From NCBI GenBank assembly GCA_900540945.1, contig UQHQ01000045.1, positions 1 to 12,360 on the forward strand: a stretch of 12,360 nucleotides of DNA. Reading direction: 5' to 3'. Within the stretch, counting starts at the first letter, position 1, and every line of letters begins with the position of its first letter. This document shows, piece by piece, positions 6,637-12,360 of this stretch. A program made the translations under genes and the position numbers. The DNA comes from an uncultured Collinsella sp. GTDB taxonomy: Bacteria > Actinomycetota > Coriobacteriia > Coriobacteriales > Coriobacteriaceae. Below the pieces are notes generated by a model. That model was not told the origin of the DNA and searched no databases. It saw nothing but the letters and a program-made list of their open reading frames with translations.

Positions 6637-7797
6637 CTACTTGGAAAGCTCGTCGGCGAGGGCCTCGATCTGGGCGCGCGATGCGTCGTTGAGCGAACCC
6701 AGGACGGTCACTTTGTTCTGCGTCAGGGCGATGTCCTTCATGCCCTCGAGCTCCTTGGTCATAACCTTGGCAGCGGCAGGCGCCCAGGAACCGGCCTCGA
6801 CGAGCGCAACCGTGCGGTTCTGATAGGCGTGCTCGGCAAGCGTATGGATAAAGGTGCTCATGAACGGGAAGATCTCGCCCTGATAGGTGATGGAAGCGAG
6901 CACCAGGCGGTCGTAGCGGAACGCGTCCTCAACGGCCTCGGCCATATCATCGCGAGCCAAGTCAAAGACGGAGACCTTCTGGCCGCGGGCCTCGAGCGCA
7001 GATGCGAGCTCCTCAACGGCAGCTTTCAGATGGCCATACACGCTCGCATAGGCAATCGTGATGCCCTCGTCCTCGGGCTGGTAGCTCGACCAGGTGTTGT
7101 AGGTGTCGAGGTAATAGCCCAGGTTCTCGGTCAGCACGGGGCCGTGAAGCGGGCAAATGATCTGGATGTCCAGATTGGCGGCCTTCTTGAGCACGGCCTG
7201 CACAAACTTGCCGAACTTGCCCACGATGCCAAAGTAGTAACGGCGCGCTTCGCAAGCCCAGCCCTCGGGATCCTCGATGTCGTTGGCGCCAAACTTGCCA
7301 AAGCCGTCGGCACTAAAGAGCACCTTGTCGGTGGCCTCGTAGGAGAACAACACCTCGGGCCAGTGAACATTGGGGGCACCGACAAAGGTTAGGCTGTGGC
7401 CGCCCAGGTCGAGCACGTCGCCATCTTTGACGACCATCTTGCGCTCGGAGAAGTCGGTGCCAAAGTAGTTGACCATCATGCGGAAAGCACCCATGCTAGC
7501 CACAATCTGCGCCTGGGGATAGCGCTCCATAAAGGCGGCGATACCGGCGGAATGATCGGGCTCCATGTGATGGACAACCAGGTAGTCGGGCGTACGGCCA
7601 TCGAGCGCGGCCTCGAGGTTGCCGAGCCACTCGTCGACAAAGCCAGCGTCGACCGAATCGGCGACAGCAATTTTATCGCCCAAGATAACATAGCTGTTGT
7701 ATGCCATGCCGTTCTCGGACACGTCGTACTGGCCCTCGAACAGGTCAATGTCGTGATCGTCGACGCCAATGTAGCGGATATCCTTGGTGATCTCCAT
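6637..7797 (-). CDS. Flavodiiron protein (oxygen/nitric oxide reductase)
   Basis: Cytoplasmic detoxifying enzyme that reduces O2 to water and/or NO to N2O, protecting anaerobes. The 386-residue product has two domains. Residues 1-245 are a metallo-beta-lactamase-like diiron domain with ligands H77, E79, D81 and H82 in HHMEPDHSAG, H145 (NVHWPE), D164 (FSADGFG) and H218 (PLHGPV). From about 247 comes a flavodoxin domain with the FMN-binding loop YASVYGH, plus ITYQGEIFPFM and EAGSWAP. It ends there, so it is a minimal class A enzyme without fused rubredoxin; the electron donor is not in the window. The ATG at 7797 has AGGAGG upstream; 21 further codons that could be read upstream have no such site. 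It has its own extended -10 promoter with an inverted repeat across it. O2 versus NO preference cannot be read from sequence. Confidence 0.95.
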   Translation of the reverse strand: MEITKDIRYIGVDDHDIDLFEGQYDVSENGMAYNSYVILGDKIAVADSVDAGFVDEWLGNLEAALDGRTPDYLVVHHMEPDHSAGIAAFMERYPQAQIVASMGAFRMMVNYFGTDFSERKMVVKDGDVLDLGGHSLTFVGAPNVHWPEVLFSYEATDKVLFSADGFGKFGANDIEDPEGWACEARRYYFGIVGKFGKFVQAVLKKAANLDIQIICPLHGPVLTENLGYYLDTYNTWSSYQPEDEGITIAYASVYGHLKAAVEELASALEARGQKVSVFDLARDDMAEAVEDAFRYDRLVLASITYQGEIFPFMSTFIHTLAEHAYQNRTVALVEAGSWAPAAAKVMTKELEGMKDIALTQNKVTVLGSLNDASRAQIEALADELSK

Positions 7798-7813
7798 CAG
7801 GCAAAGCCTCCTA

Positions 7814-7843
7814 GATAGACAAAAGAACCCGTCTATCATAGCA
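7814..7843 (-). promoter_or_regulatory. Extended -10 promoter with overlapping inverted repeat upstream of flavodiiron gene
   Basis: On the minus strand TGCTATGAT (7843-7835) is an extended -10 element about 40 bases before the flavodiiron start codon; there is no good -35. GATAGAC (7814-7820) and GTCTATC (7831-7837) form a perfect 7-bp inverted repeat with a 10-base spacer. It overlaps the -10 and reaches almost to the ribosome-binding site. It could be an operator for a redox- or NO-responsive repressor, or a hairpin at the 5' end of the mRNA. Confidence 0.45.
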
Positions 7844-7926
7844 CTCGCCTTTAGAGCCACAGCTATCTGCCGGCATCCTTACCGATTGTTATTGAAATGC
7901 GATAAAGCTCCGTTTACCTGCAAAAA

Positions 7927-8958
7927 CTATGCGCGAGGCTCTGCCGTGCTATGTCGAACGATGAGCTGACCGGGGATGCGAATGGCGACGGTTTTGTCCG
8001 TTGCCCCCGCCTTGGGAACCGCGTGCTCGAACACCTCGCGTCCACGCTGATGCAAATCAAATCGAACGGTCGTGAGCTCGTTGTGTGCGACAAAATCATC
8101 GAGCGAATCGTCGACGCCCACCACGCTCACGTCCTCGGGCACGCGCAAGCCGCTATCGCGCAGCGCTGCAATGGCGCCATTTGCCATCTGATCGTTTGCC
8201 GCATAGATCGCCGTCATGGTGCGATCGTGCTCGGCCAGGTACCTACCGGCCTCGTAACCGCTGTTGGCAGACCAGTCGCCCTCGAGCGGCTCTGCCGGCT
8301 CGATGTGTTTACGCTCGAGTGCATCCTGCCAACCGGCGCGACGAAATTGTTCGTCGACCGAGAACGACGGGCCGCCAATATAGCGAATCTGCTCGTGCCC
8401 CAGCTCAAACAGGTGATCCATAAGCAAGAGCGAGCAGCCGTAATGATCGGAGTCAACCGTAGTCACCCGCGGGTGCGCATACATGGTAACGATGACCGTG
8501 CCAATACCCGGCAACGGATCGAACGTCTCAAAATCGGGAGCCATACGGCTCATGCCGATAATGATGCCGTCCACGGGCAGCGCGGCCATACGGCGTGTTG
8601 CCTCGGCAAGAGAGAATTCCTCGGTCTTGGACATCTCGACCAGTGTGATGGCGCAATTATGCTCGCGAGCAGCGCTGGCGATGCCGTCGATCATTGAAAG
8701 GTTGCCAAACTTGGTGACATCGTTGACGCACAGGCCGACCGAATGGTAACGGCCGTCACGCAACGAACGGCCGGCATAGCTCGGACGGAAGCCGAGCTCT
8801 TGCATAGCGGCTTGCACGCGCTGGCGCGTCTGTTCGTTAACGTTGGGCAATCCGTTGGCAACGCGCGAAACCGTCTGTTGCGAAACACCGGCAGCGCGGG
8901 CAACGTCGGCCATGGATACCGGACGCGTACCCGTATCGTTGAAAGGGCGCCTTGCCAC
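7927..8958 (-). CDS. LacI-family transcriptional repressor, probable galactose regulator
   Basis: DNA-binding regulator of sugar catabolism, 343 residues, the normal size for the family. The N-terminal LacI helix-turn-helix spans about residues 16-40 (MADVARAAGVSQQTVSRVANG) and is followed by the hinge helix with GRSLRDGR (63-70). The remainder is a periplasmic-binding-protein-like effector domain with GIIIGMSR, IRYIGGPS, AIYAANDQMANGAI and VSVVGVDD motifs. The start is taken as GTG at 8958, preceded by GAAGGTGA at good spacing; an ATG 60 bases further up lacks a clear site. It is transcribed away from galK-galT, and three identical 13-bp motifs lie between them, making autoregulation and control of galKT the simplest reading. 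Its stop is 129 bp from the flavodiiron start, which has its own promoter, so I do not place those two in one operon. The effector is unknown. Confidence 0.93.
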   Translation of the reverse strand: MARRPFNDTGTRPVSMADVARAAGVSQQTVSRVANGLPNVNEQTRQRVQAAMQELGFRPSYAGRSLRDGRYHSVGLCVNDVTKFGNLSMIDGIASAAREHNCAITLVEMSKTEEFSLAEATRRMAALPVDGIIIGMSRMAPDFETFDPLPGIGTVIVTMYAHPRVTTVDSDHYGCSLLLMDHLFELGHEQIRYIGGPSFSVDEQFRRAGWQDALERKHIEPAEPLEGDWSANSGYEAGRYLAEHDRTMTAIYAANDQMANGAIAALRDSGLRVPEDVSVVGVDDSLDDFVAHNELTTVRFDLHQRGREVFEHAVPKAGATDKTVAIRIPGQLIVRHSTAEPRA

Positions 8959-9051
8959 AAAATCACCTTCGCTCTCGCAAGATCTGAATAGTGCGAATGT
9001 CGGCCCGGGCAGAAACACACCCCGCGCCGAAGCCCGCTATCGTCGGACGCA

Positions 9052-9064
9052 TGTTAACGTACTC
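9052..9064 (+). promoter_or_regulatory. Putative operator O1 (TGTTAACGTACTC)
   Basis: The first of three exact 13-bp copies, nearest the repressor gene and about 94 bases upstream of its start codon. The core GTTAAC is palindromic, but the conserved part extends only to one side. Its position fits autoregulation of the repressor or DNA looping with the two galK-proximal copies. Confidence 0.5.
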
Positions 9065-9171
9065 TACTTTTTCTATCAGCGGTTCTTTTGCTCCATATGT
9101 CCATACGGCCACACCGTTCACGGCCGAAAATCTACCGATTACCAGATTCTCAAAAAAGGAGATACATTGTG

Positions 9172-9188
9172 TTATGAGTACGTTAACA
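9172..9188 (-). promoter_or_regulatory. Putative operator O2, inverted copy
   Basis: TTATGAGTACGTTAACA is the reverse complement of the 13-bp motif plus four more bases shared with O3, giving a 17-bp exact inverted match between the two. The core with flanks, GTACGTTAACATAC, is a near-palindrome with one mismatched pair, as expected for a dimeric LacI-type protein. Core centres of O2 and O3 lie 58 bp apart. Confidence 0.55.
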
Positions 9189-9238
9189 TACCCTTTAACG
9201 TGCGGCGCCGCGAACGTCTGGTTTGTGGTGCTCAATAT

Positions 9239-9255
9239 TGTTAACGTACTCATAA
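9239..9255 (+). promoter_or_regulatory. Putative operator O3 overlapping candidate galK -10
   Basis: TGTTAACGTACTCATAA is the 17-bp copy closest to galK. Its last bases form part of CATAAT (9251-9256), a plausible -10 element giving a leader of roughly 35 bases before the galK start. A repressor bound here would cover the promoter. The promoter assignment is weaker than the repeat itself because no good -35 is present. Confidence 0.55.
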
Positions 9256-9296
9256 TGACACGGACCAGTCTCTCCGGCGTCAAGGAAAGGACCCGT

Positions 9297-10502
9297 ATGA
9301 CCGCCCCCGACGAAAAGATACTCGCCACCCTCACCAAGCTGTTTGAGGAGGAGTTTGGCCCCATCGACGAGCGCCAGGTGCTCTACGTGCACGCGCCCGG
9401 CCGTTCCGAGATCAGCGGCAACCACACCGACCACGAGGGTGGCCACGTTATCGCTGGCTCGCTCGATGTCGCTGTCGACGGCATCGCCGTGGCAACCGAC
9501 TCCAACAAGGTCCGCATTGCCGATGAGGGCTACCCTACCTTTGAGATCACGCTCGACACGCTGGATGTTCAGGAGTCCGAGAAGGGCACGTCCGCAAGCC
9601 TCGTGCGCGGTATGGCCCACGAGATTGCAGCGCTTGGTGTTGAGCCCAAGGGTTTCGACTTCGCCTTTACCTGCTCCGTCCCCTCGGGCGGCGGTCTTTC
9701 GAGCTCCGCTGCTGTCGAGGCGGCATACGGCCGCGCTATGGAGACGCTTTGGGGCGCGCCCGCGATTGAGCCCGTCGCACTCGCCCAGATGAGCCAGCGC
9801 ACCGAGAACAACTACTACGGCAAGCCTTGCGGTCTTATGGACCAGGCCGCTGTGTGCCTGGGCGGCCTTGCCTACATGGACTTTGAGGATCAAGCCCAGC
9901 CTAAGACCCAGAAGCTCGAGCTCAACTTTGAGGATCACGGCTACGCGCTCGTGCTCGTTAAGGTCGGTGCCGACCACGTGGCCGCCACCGACGACTACGC
10001 CGCCGTTCCGCGCGAGATGCAAGACATCGCCGCCGAGTTTGGCAAGGCACGCCTGTGCGAGGTCGATGTTGCCGACTTTGACGCCAAGCTCCCCGAGCTG
10101 CGTGCCAAACTGGGAGACCGTGCCTGCCTGCGCGCCGTTCACTACTGGTACGAGAACGGCCTGGTCGATAAGCGCTGGGCGGCCCTGAACGCCGGCGACA
10201 TCGATCAGTTCCTGGTCCTGACGCGCGAGTCCGGCGCCAGCTCTGCCATGTACCTGCAGAATGTCGTTGCCAAGCTGGGCTCCGAGCAGCCTTCCATGTA
10301 TGCCCTGGCGCTGGCCGAGCACGTGCTCGACGGCCGCGGCGCCGTCCGTATCCACGGTGGCGGCTTTGGTGGCACCATCCAGGCCTTCGTGCCGCTCGAT
10401 CTGGTCGACACCTTCATTGCCAAGATGAACGGCTGGCTGGGCGAGGGTTCTGCCCGCCACTACGCTATCTCTGACAAGGGGGCTTACGCGGCATGGCTGT
10501 AA
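9297..10502 (+). CDS. galK: Galactokinase, GHMP kinase family
   Basis: Phosphorylates galactose with ATP to galactose 1-phosphate, the entry step of the Leloir pathway. The 401-residue product has the three GHMP motifs: the galactokinase signature as GRSEISGNHTDHEGG (35-49), the ATP-binding loop GGGLSSSA (131-138) and GGGFGG (354-359). R36 and D182 (CGLMDQ) correspond to the catalytic pair and D45 to the sugar-binding aspartate. The signature departs from the enterobacterial GRVNLIGEHTDY form and resembles the GGNHTDH form I associate with Clostridia. The ATG at 9297 is preceded by AAGGAAAGGA. The frame is also open upstream through the operator region, including an ATG at 9175, but the downstream start fits the family. 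galT follows with an overlap. The sugar is inferred from the galT neighbour. Confidence 0.95.
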   Translation: MTAPDEKILATLTKLFEEEFGPIDERQVLYVHAPGRSEISGNHTDHEGGHVIAGSLDVAVDGIAVATDSNKVRIADEGYPTFEITLDTLDVQESEKGTSASLVRGMAHEIAALGVEPKGFDFAFTCSVPSGGGLSSSAAVEAAYGRAMETLWGAPAIEPVALAQMSQRTENNYYGKPCGLMDQAAVCLGGLAYMDFEDQAQPKTQKLELNFEDHGYALVLVKVGADHVAATDDYAAVPREMQDIAAEFGKARLCEVDVADFDAKLPELRAKLGDRACLRAVHYWYENGLVDKRWAALNAGDIDQFLVLTRESGASSAMYLQNVVAKLGSEQPSMYALALAEHVLDGRGAVRIHGGGFGGTIQAFVPLDLVDTFIAKMNGWLGEGSARHYAISDKGAYAAWL

Positions 10503-12121
10503 TGACTGACGTGCGCGAGGCCGCGCAGAACCTGATCGAGTACGCTATCCACCGATCGATGATCGGCCAGGACGATCGCATCTGGGCATACAACACCATT
10601 TTGGAGTGCATCGGCGCCACGGGCCCCGCACTCGACATGGCCTGGGCGCTCAAGACCGAGAAGATTTCGCTCTTGCACCCCGATACACTCCCCGACTTCG
10701 ACCTAGAGGGCACGCTTGCTGTGCTTTCCGAGGCCGCCGTTGCCAACGGCGCTGCCGAGGACACGGCGTCGGGCCGCGACCGCATCGCCATGCGCATCAT
10801 GGGCGCACTCATGCCGAGGCCTTCGGTTGTAAACGAGGAGTTCAACGGCCGCATGGGCGTCAACGAGCCCCGCGCCGCGACCGACTGGTTCTACGGTCTG
10901 TGCTGCGACGCCGGCTACGTGCGCCGCGCCGCCATCGCGCGCAATATCAAATGGAGCACCCCCACCAACTGGGGCGACCTCGAGATTACCATCAACCTGT
11001 CCAAGCCTGAGAAGGACCCGCGCGATATTGCCGCGGCCGGCGCCGCCAAAAACACGGGCGAGAAGTATCCCGCCTGCCAGCTCTGCATCGAAAACGAAGG
11101 CTATCCCGGACGCTCCGCTGCAGCCGACGGCGGCGCCCATCCCGCCCGCCAGAATCTGCGCGTTATCCCCATTAAGCTCGACGGCGAGCGCTGGGGCTTC
11201 CAATACAGCCCGTACGCGTACTTTAACGAGCACTGCATTGCCATGAGCTCCGAGCATCGCCCTATGCACGTTGACCGCAAGGGCCTGACGTGCCTGCTCG
11301 ATTTTGTGGACCTGTTCCCGCACTACTTTATAGGCTCCAATGCCGACCTGCCCATCGTGGGCGGTTCGATTCTGTCGCACGACCACTTCCAGGGCGGCGC
11401 GCACGAGTTCCCCATGATGCATGCCACCGAGGTCTCGCAGTTTAGCGTGCCCGGCTTTGACCAGGTCAGCGGCACTGTGCTGCAGTGGCCGCTCTCGGTG
11501 CTGCGTCTGCGCTCGCACGACCGAGCCCAGCTGCTCGATGCTGCCGAAAAGATTATCCTCGCCTGGCGTGAGTGGACCGATGAGTCCGTGGGCGTCATCG
11601 CGCACACTGCCGACGGCGTGGCGCACAACACCGTGACGCCCGTCATCCGCCGCGTCGACTCCCGCGGCAACGCCGGCGGCAAAATCTACGAGGCCTACCT
11701 GGCGCTTCGCTGCAACATCACGACCGACGAGCACCCGCTGGGCGTTTTCCACCCGCATGCCGAGTACCACCATATTAAGAAGGAGAACATCGGCCTGATC
11801 GAGGTCATGGGCCTGGCCATTTTGCCGCCGCGCTTGGTTCCCGAGCTCGGCGCCGTCCGCGAGCACTTGCTGGCAGCCAAGGCCGATGCCAGCTACGACC
11901 TTGCTGGCGCGCTCGAGGGCGACGACCTTTGCCGCAGCCACGCCGCATGGGCCGAGGACGTCTTTGCCCGCCGCGCCGACGAGCTTACGGCGGACAACGC
12001 CATCGACATCCTGCACGAGGAGGTCGGCGTGGTGTTTGGCCACGTGCTCGACAACGCCGGCGTTTTTAAGTGGGACGAAGCCGGCCGCGCCGCCCAACAG
12101 CGCTTTATCGACTCACTGTAA
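10493..12121 (+). CDS. galT: UDP-glucose-hexose-1-phosphate uridylyltransferase, class II
   Basis: Transfers UMP from UDP-glucose to galactose 1-phosphate, giving UDP-galactose and glucose 1-phosphate, the second Leloir step. At 542 residues it belongs to the long class II GalT family of Gram-positive bacteria rather than the roughly 350-residue E. coli type. Diagnostic segments are FNEHCIAMSSEHRPM starting with N245 at the second residue, FPHYFIGSNADLPIVGGS, and the active-site HDHFQGG (296-302). The start is probably the ATG at 10493, which overlaps the galK stop by 10 bp and has AAGGGGG about ten bases upstream. An ATG at 10502 (TAATG junction) is the alternative, but its spacing is poorer. 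Either way, galK and galT are translationally coupled. An intrinsic terminator follows 50 bp after the stop, so the operon ends here and galE must lie elsewhere. Confidence 0.96.
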   Translation: MAVMTDVREAAQNLIEYAIHRSMIGQDDRIWAYNTILECIGATGPALDMAWALKTEKISLLHPDTLPDFDLEGTLAVLSEAAVANGAAEDTASGRDRIAMRIMGALMPRPSVVNEEFNGRMGVNEPRAATDWFYGLCCDAGYVRRAAIARNIKWSTPTNWGDLEITINLSKPEKDPRDIAAAGAAKNTGEKYPACQLCIENEGYPGRSAAADGGAHPARQNLRVIPIKLDGERWGFQYSPYAYFNEHCIAMSSEHRPMHVDRKGLTCLLDFVDLFPHYFIGSNADLPIVGGSILSHDHFQGGAHEFPMMHATEVSQFSVPGFDQVSGTVLQWPLSVLRLRSHDRAQLLDAAEKIILAWREWTDESVGVIAHTADGVAHNTVTPVIRRVDSRGNAGGKIYEAYLALRCNITTDEHPLGVFHPHAEYHHIKKENIGLIEVMGLAILPPRLVPELGAVREHLLAAKADASYDLAGALEGDDLCRSHAAWAEDVFARRADELTADNAIDILHEEVGVVFGHVLDNAGVFKWDEAGRAAQQRFIDSL

Positions 12122-12152
12122 TGATCCCTTGGGGACGGAGGAAAACGGATCA
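12122..12152. repeat. Imperfect palindrome directly after galT
   Basis: TGATCC (12122-12127) and GGATCA (12147-12152) are perfect inverted arms around a purine-rich centre containing GGACGGAGGAA, an 11-mer that also occurs at 4456-4466 inside the large palindrome. The stem is short and lacks a T-run, so it is not an obvious terminator. It may be a fragment of a dispersed intergenic repeat. Confidence 0.45.
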
Positions 12153-12170
12153 CTTCGTCTTCAAGACAAC

Positions 12171-12209
12171 GGCGCCCGCCGGCAACATCGCCGACGGGCG
12201 CCGCTTTTT
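12171..12209 (+). terminator. Rho-independent terminator of the galKT operon
   Basis: GGCGCCCG (12171-12178) pairs with CGGGCGCC (12195-12202). One C/A mismatch follows, then CGGC/GCCG (12180-12183 with 12190-12193) closes on a six-base AACATC loop. Two bases after the stem comes a five-T run (12205-12209). The GC-rich stem plus U-tract 50 bp past the galT stop is a textbook intrinsic terminator. Confidence 0.9.
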
Positions 12210-12213
12210 GAGT

Positions 12214-12271
12214 GTAGTCATTGGGGATGTTCTTAAACGACTGGTCATTAAAGAACGTCCCCGATGACTAC
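12214..12271. repeat. 21-bp-arm inverted repeat downstream of galKT terminator
   Basis: The arms 12214-12234 and 12251-12271 are complementary at 19 of 21 positions. Both exceptions are T opposite G, which would still pair as G.U in RNA transcribed from the plus strand. The 16-base spacer is AAACGACTGGTCATTA. No T-run follows. The arm motif GGACGTTCT (minus strand, 12260-12252) also occurs in the large palindrome at 4511-4519. It looks like an intergenic repeat element rather than a second terminator. Confidence 0.75.
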
Positions 12272-12360
12272 TTGCGACAAGGCAACGCCGATGTTTTGGC
12301 AACGACAGACACTATGACCCAATCCGAGGGCACTAAAAAGACAGGAGCCCCCGCTCGTGA
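12272..12360. other. Right-edge sequence with no recognised gene
   Basis: These last 89 bases contain no supported coding start or domain. AAAAAGACAGGAGCCCCCGC (12336-12355) looks like the left half of a hairpin which, if mirrored beyond the edge, would be a terminator for a leftward-transcribed or convergent gene. The window stops before this can be tested. Confidence 0.3.

Larger units (their letters stand above)
8959..9296. promoter_or_regulatory. Divergent control region of LacI-family repressor and galKT
   Basis: This 338-bp non-coding region between the divergent repressor and galK contains three exact copies of TGTTAACGTACTC (9052-9064, 9176-9188 inverted, and 9239-9251), annotated separately. 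A related TTTAACGTGC lies at about 9194-9203. CATAAT at 9251-9256, overlapping the third copy, is a candidate galK -10, but no good -35 lies upstream of it. I see no tRNA or riboswitch-like structure. Confidence 0.6.

Noticed and set aside
6604..7392. Plus-strand open frame of 262 codons
   Set aside because: Antisense shadow of the flavodiiron protein.
9052..9255. CRISPR-like array
   Set aside because: Only three 13-bp copies, one inverted, with unequal spacers of 111 and 50 bases and no cas genes; operators are a better explanation.
9195..10460. Minus-strand open frame of 421 codons
   Set aside because: Antisense to galK; Gly/Val/Ala-rich with no domain.
10703..12097. Minus-strand open frame of 464 codons
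   Set aside because: Antisense to galT, which carries clear class II active-site motifs on the plus strand.

Overview
The window is about 12.4 kb of a fairly GC-rich (roughly 60%) bacterial chromosome with dense genes and short intergenic gaps. The mix of an oxygen- or NO-reducing flavodiiron protein, a class II (Firmicutes/Coriobacteria-type) galactose-1-phosphate uridylyltransferase, a GRSEISGNHTDHEGG-type galactokinase and a Bce-type ABC exporter points to a saccharolytic gut anaerobe. My best guess is a coriobacterium such as Collinsella. That assignment rests on gene style and composition, not on a marker gene. No rRNA, tRNA, CRISPR array, transposase or phage gene is visible.

Layout. 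Positions 1-2736 (minus strand) hold a two-gene ABC transporter: an ATPase and a large BceB/FtsX-like permease cut off by the left edge. Divergent from it at 2885-3874 (plus) is one continuous gene joining a MutT-like Nudix hydrolase to a Vsr mismatch endonuclease. Positions 3875-4577 are mostly non-coding and AT-richer. They hold one small doubtful ORF (4130-4339) and a 145-bp nested palindrome (4409-4553) between convergent genes. A class II ketose-bisphosphate aldolase (4578-5435, minus) and a DeoR-family sugar-phosphate-responsive regulator (5770-6573, plus) diverge from a 334-bp AT-rich control region. A perfect 15-bp-arm hairpin (6579-6614) separates the regulator from a flavodiiron protein (6637-7797, minus). 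A LacI-family repressor (7927-8958, minus) then diverges from a galK-galT operon (9297-12121, plus). The 338-bp space between repressor and operon carries three exact copies of a 13-bp motif, the likely operators. After galT comes an intrinsic terminator flanked by further palindromic sequences, and no further gene is visible up to the right edge.

How the genes fit together. galK and galT are two Leloir-pathway steps (galactose to galactose-1-phosphate to UDP-galactose/glucose-1-phosphate), with galE not in the window. The LacI-family protein is the obvious candidate regulator. The aldolase feeds ketose bisphosphates into triose phosphates, and the divergent DeoR protein is its probable regulator. 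The flavodiiron protein is an oxidative/nitrosative defence enzyme. The Bce-type transporter probably deals with cell-envelope-active peptides.

The most unusual item is the Nudix-Vsr fusion. It joins nucleotide-pool sanitation and T:G mismatch repair in one polypeptide, with no cytosine methyltransferase gene in view. Second are the palindromic intergenic elements (4409-4553, 12122-12152, 12214-12271), which share short motifs with one another and look like members of a dispersed repeat family.
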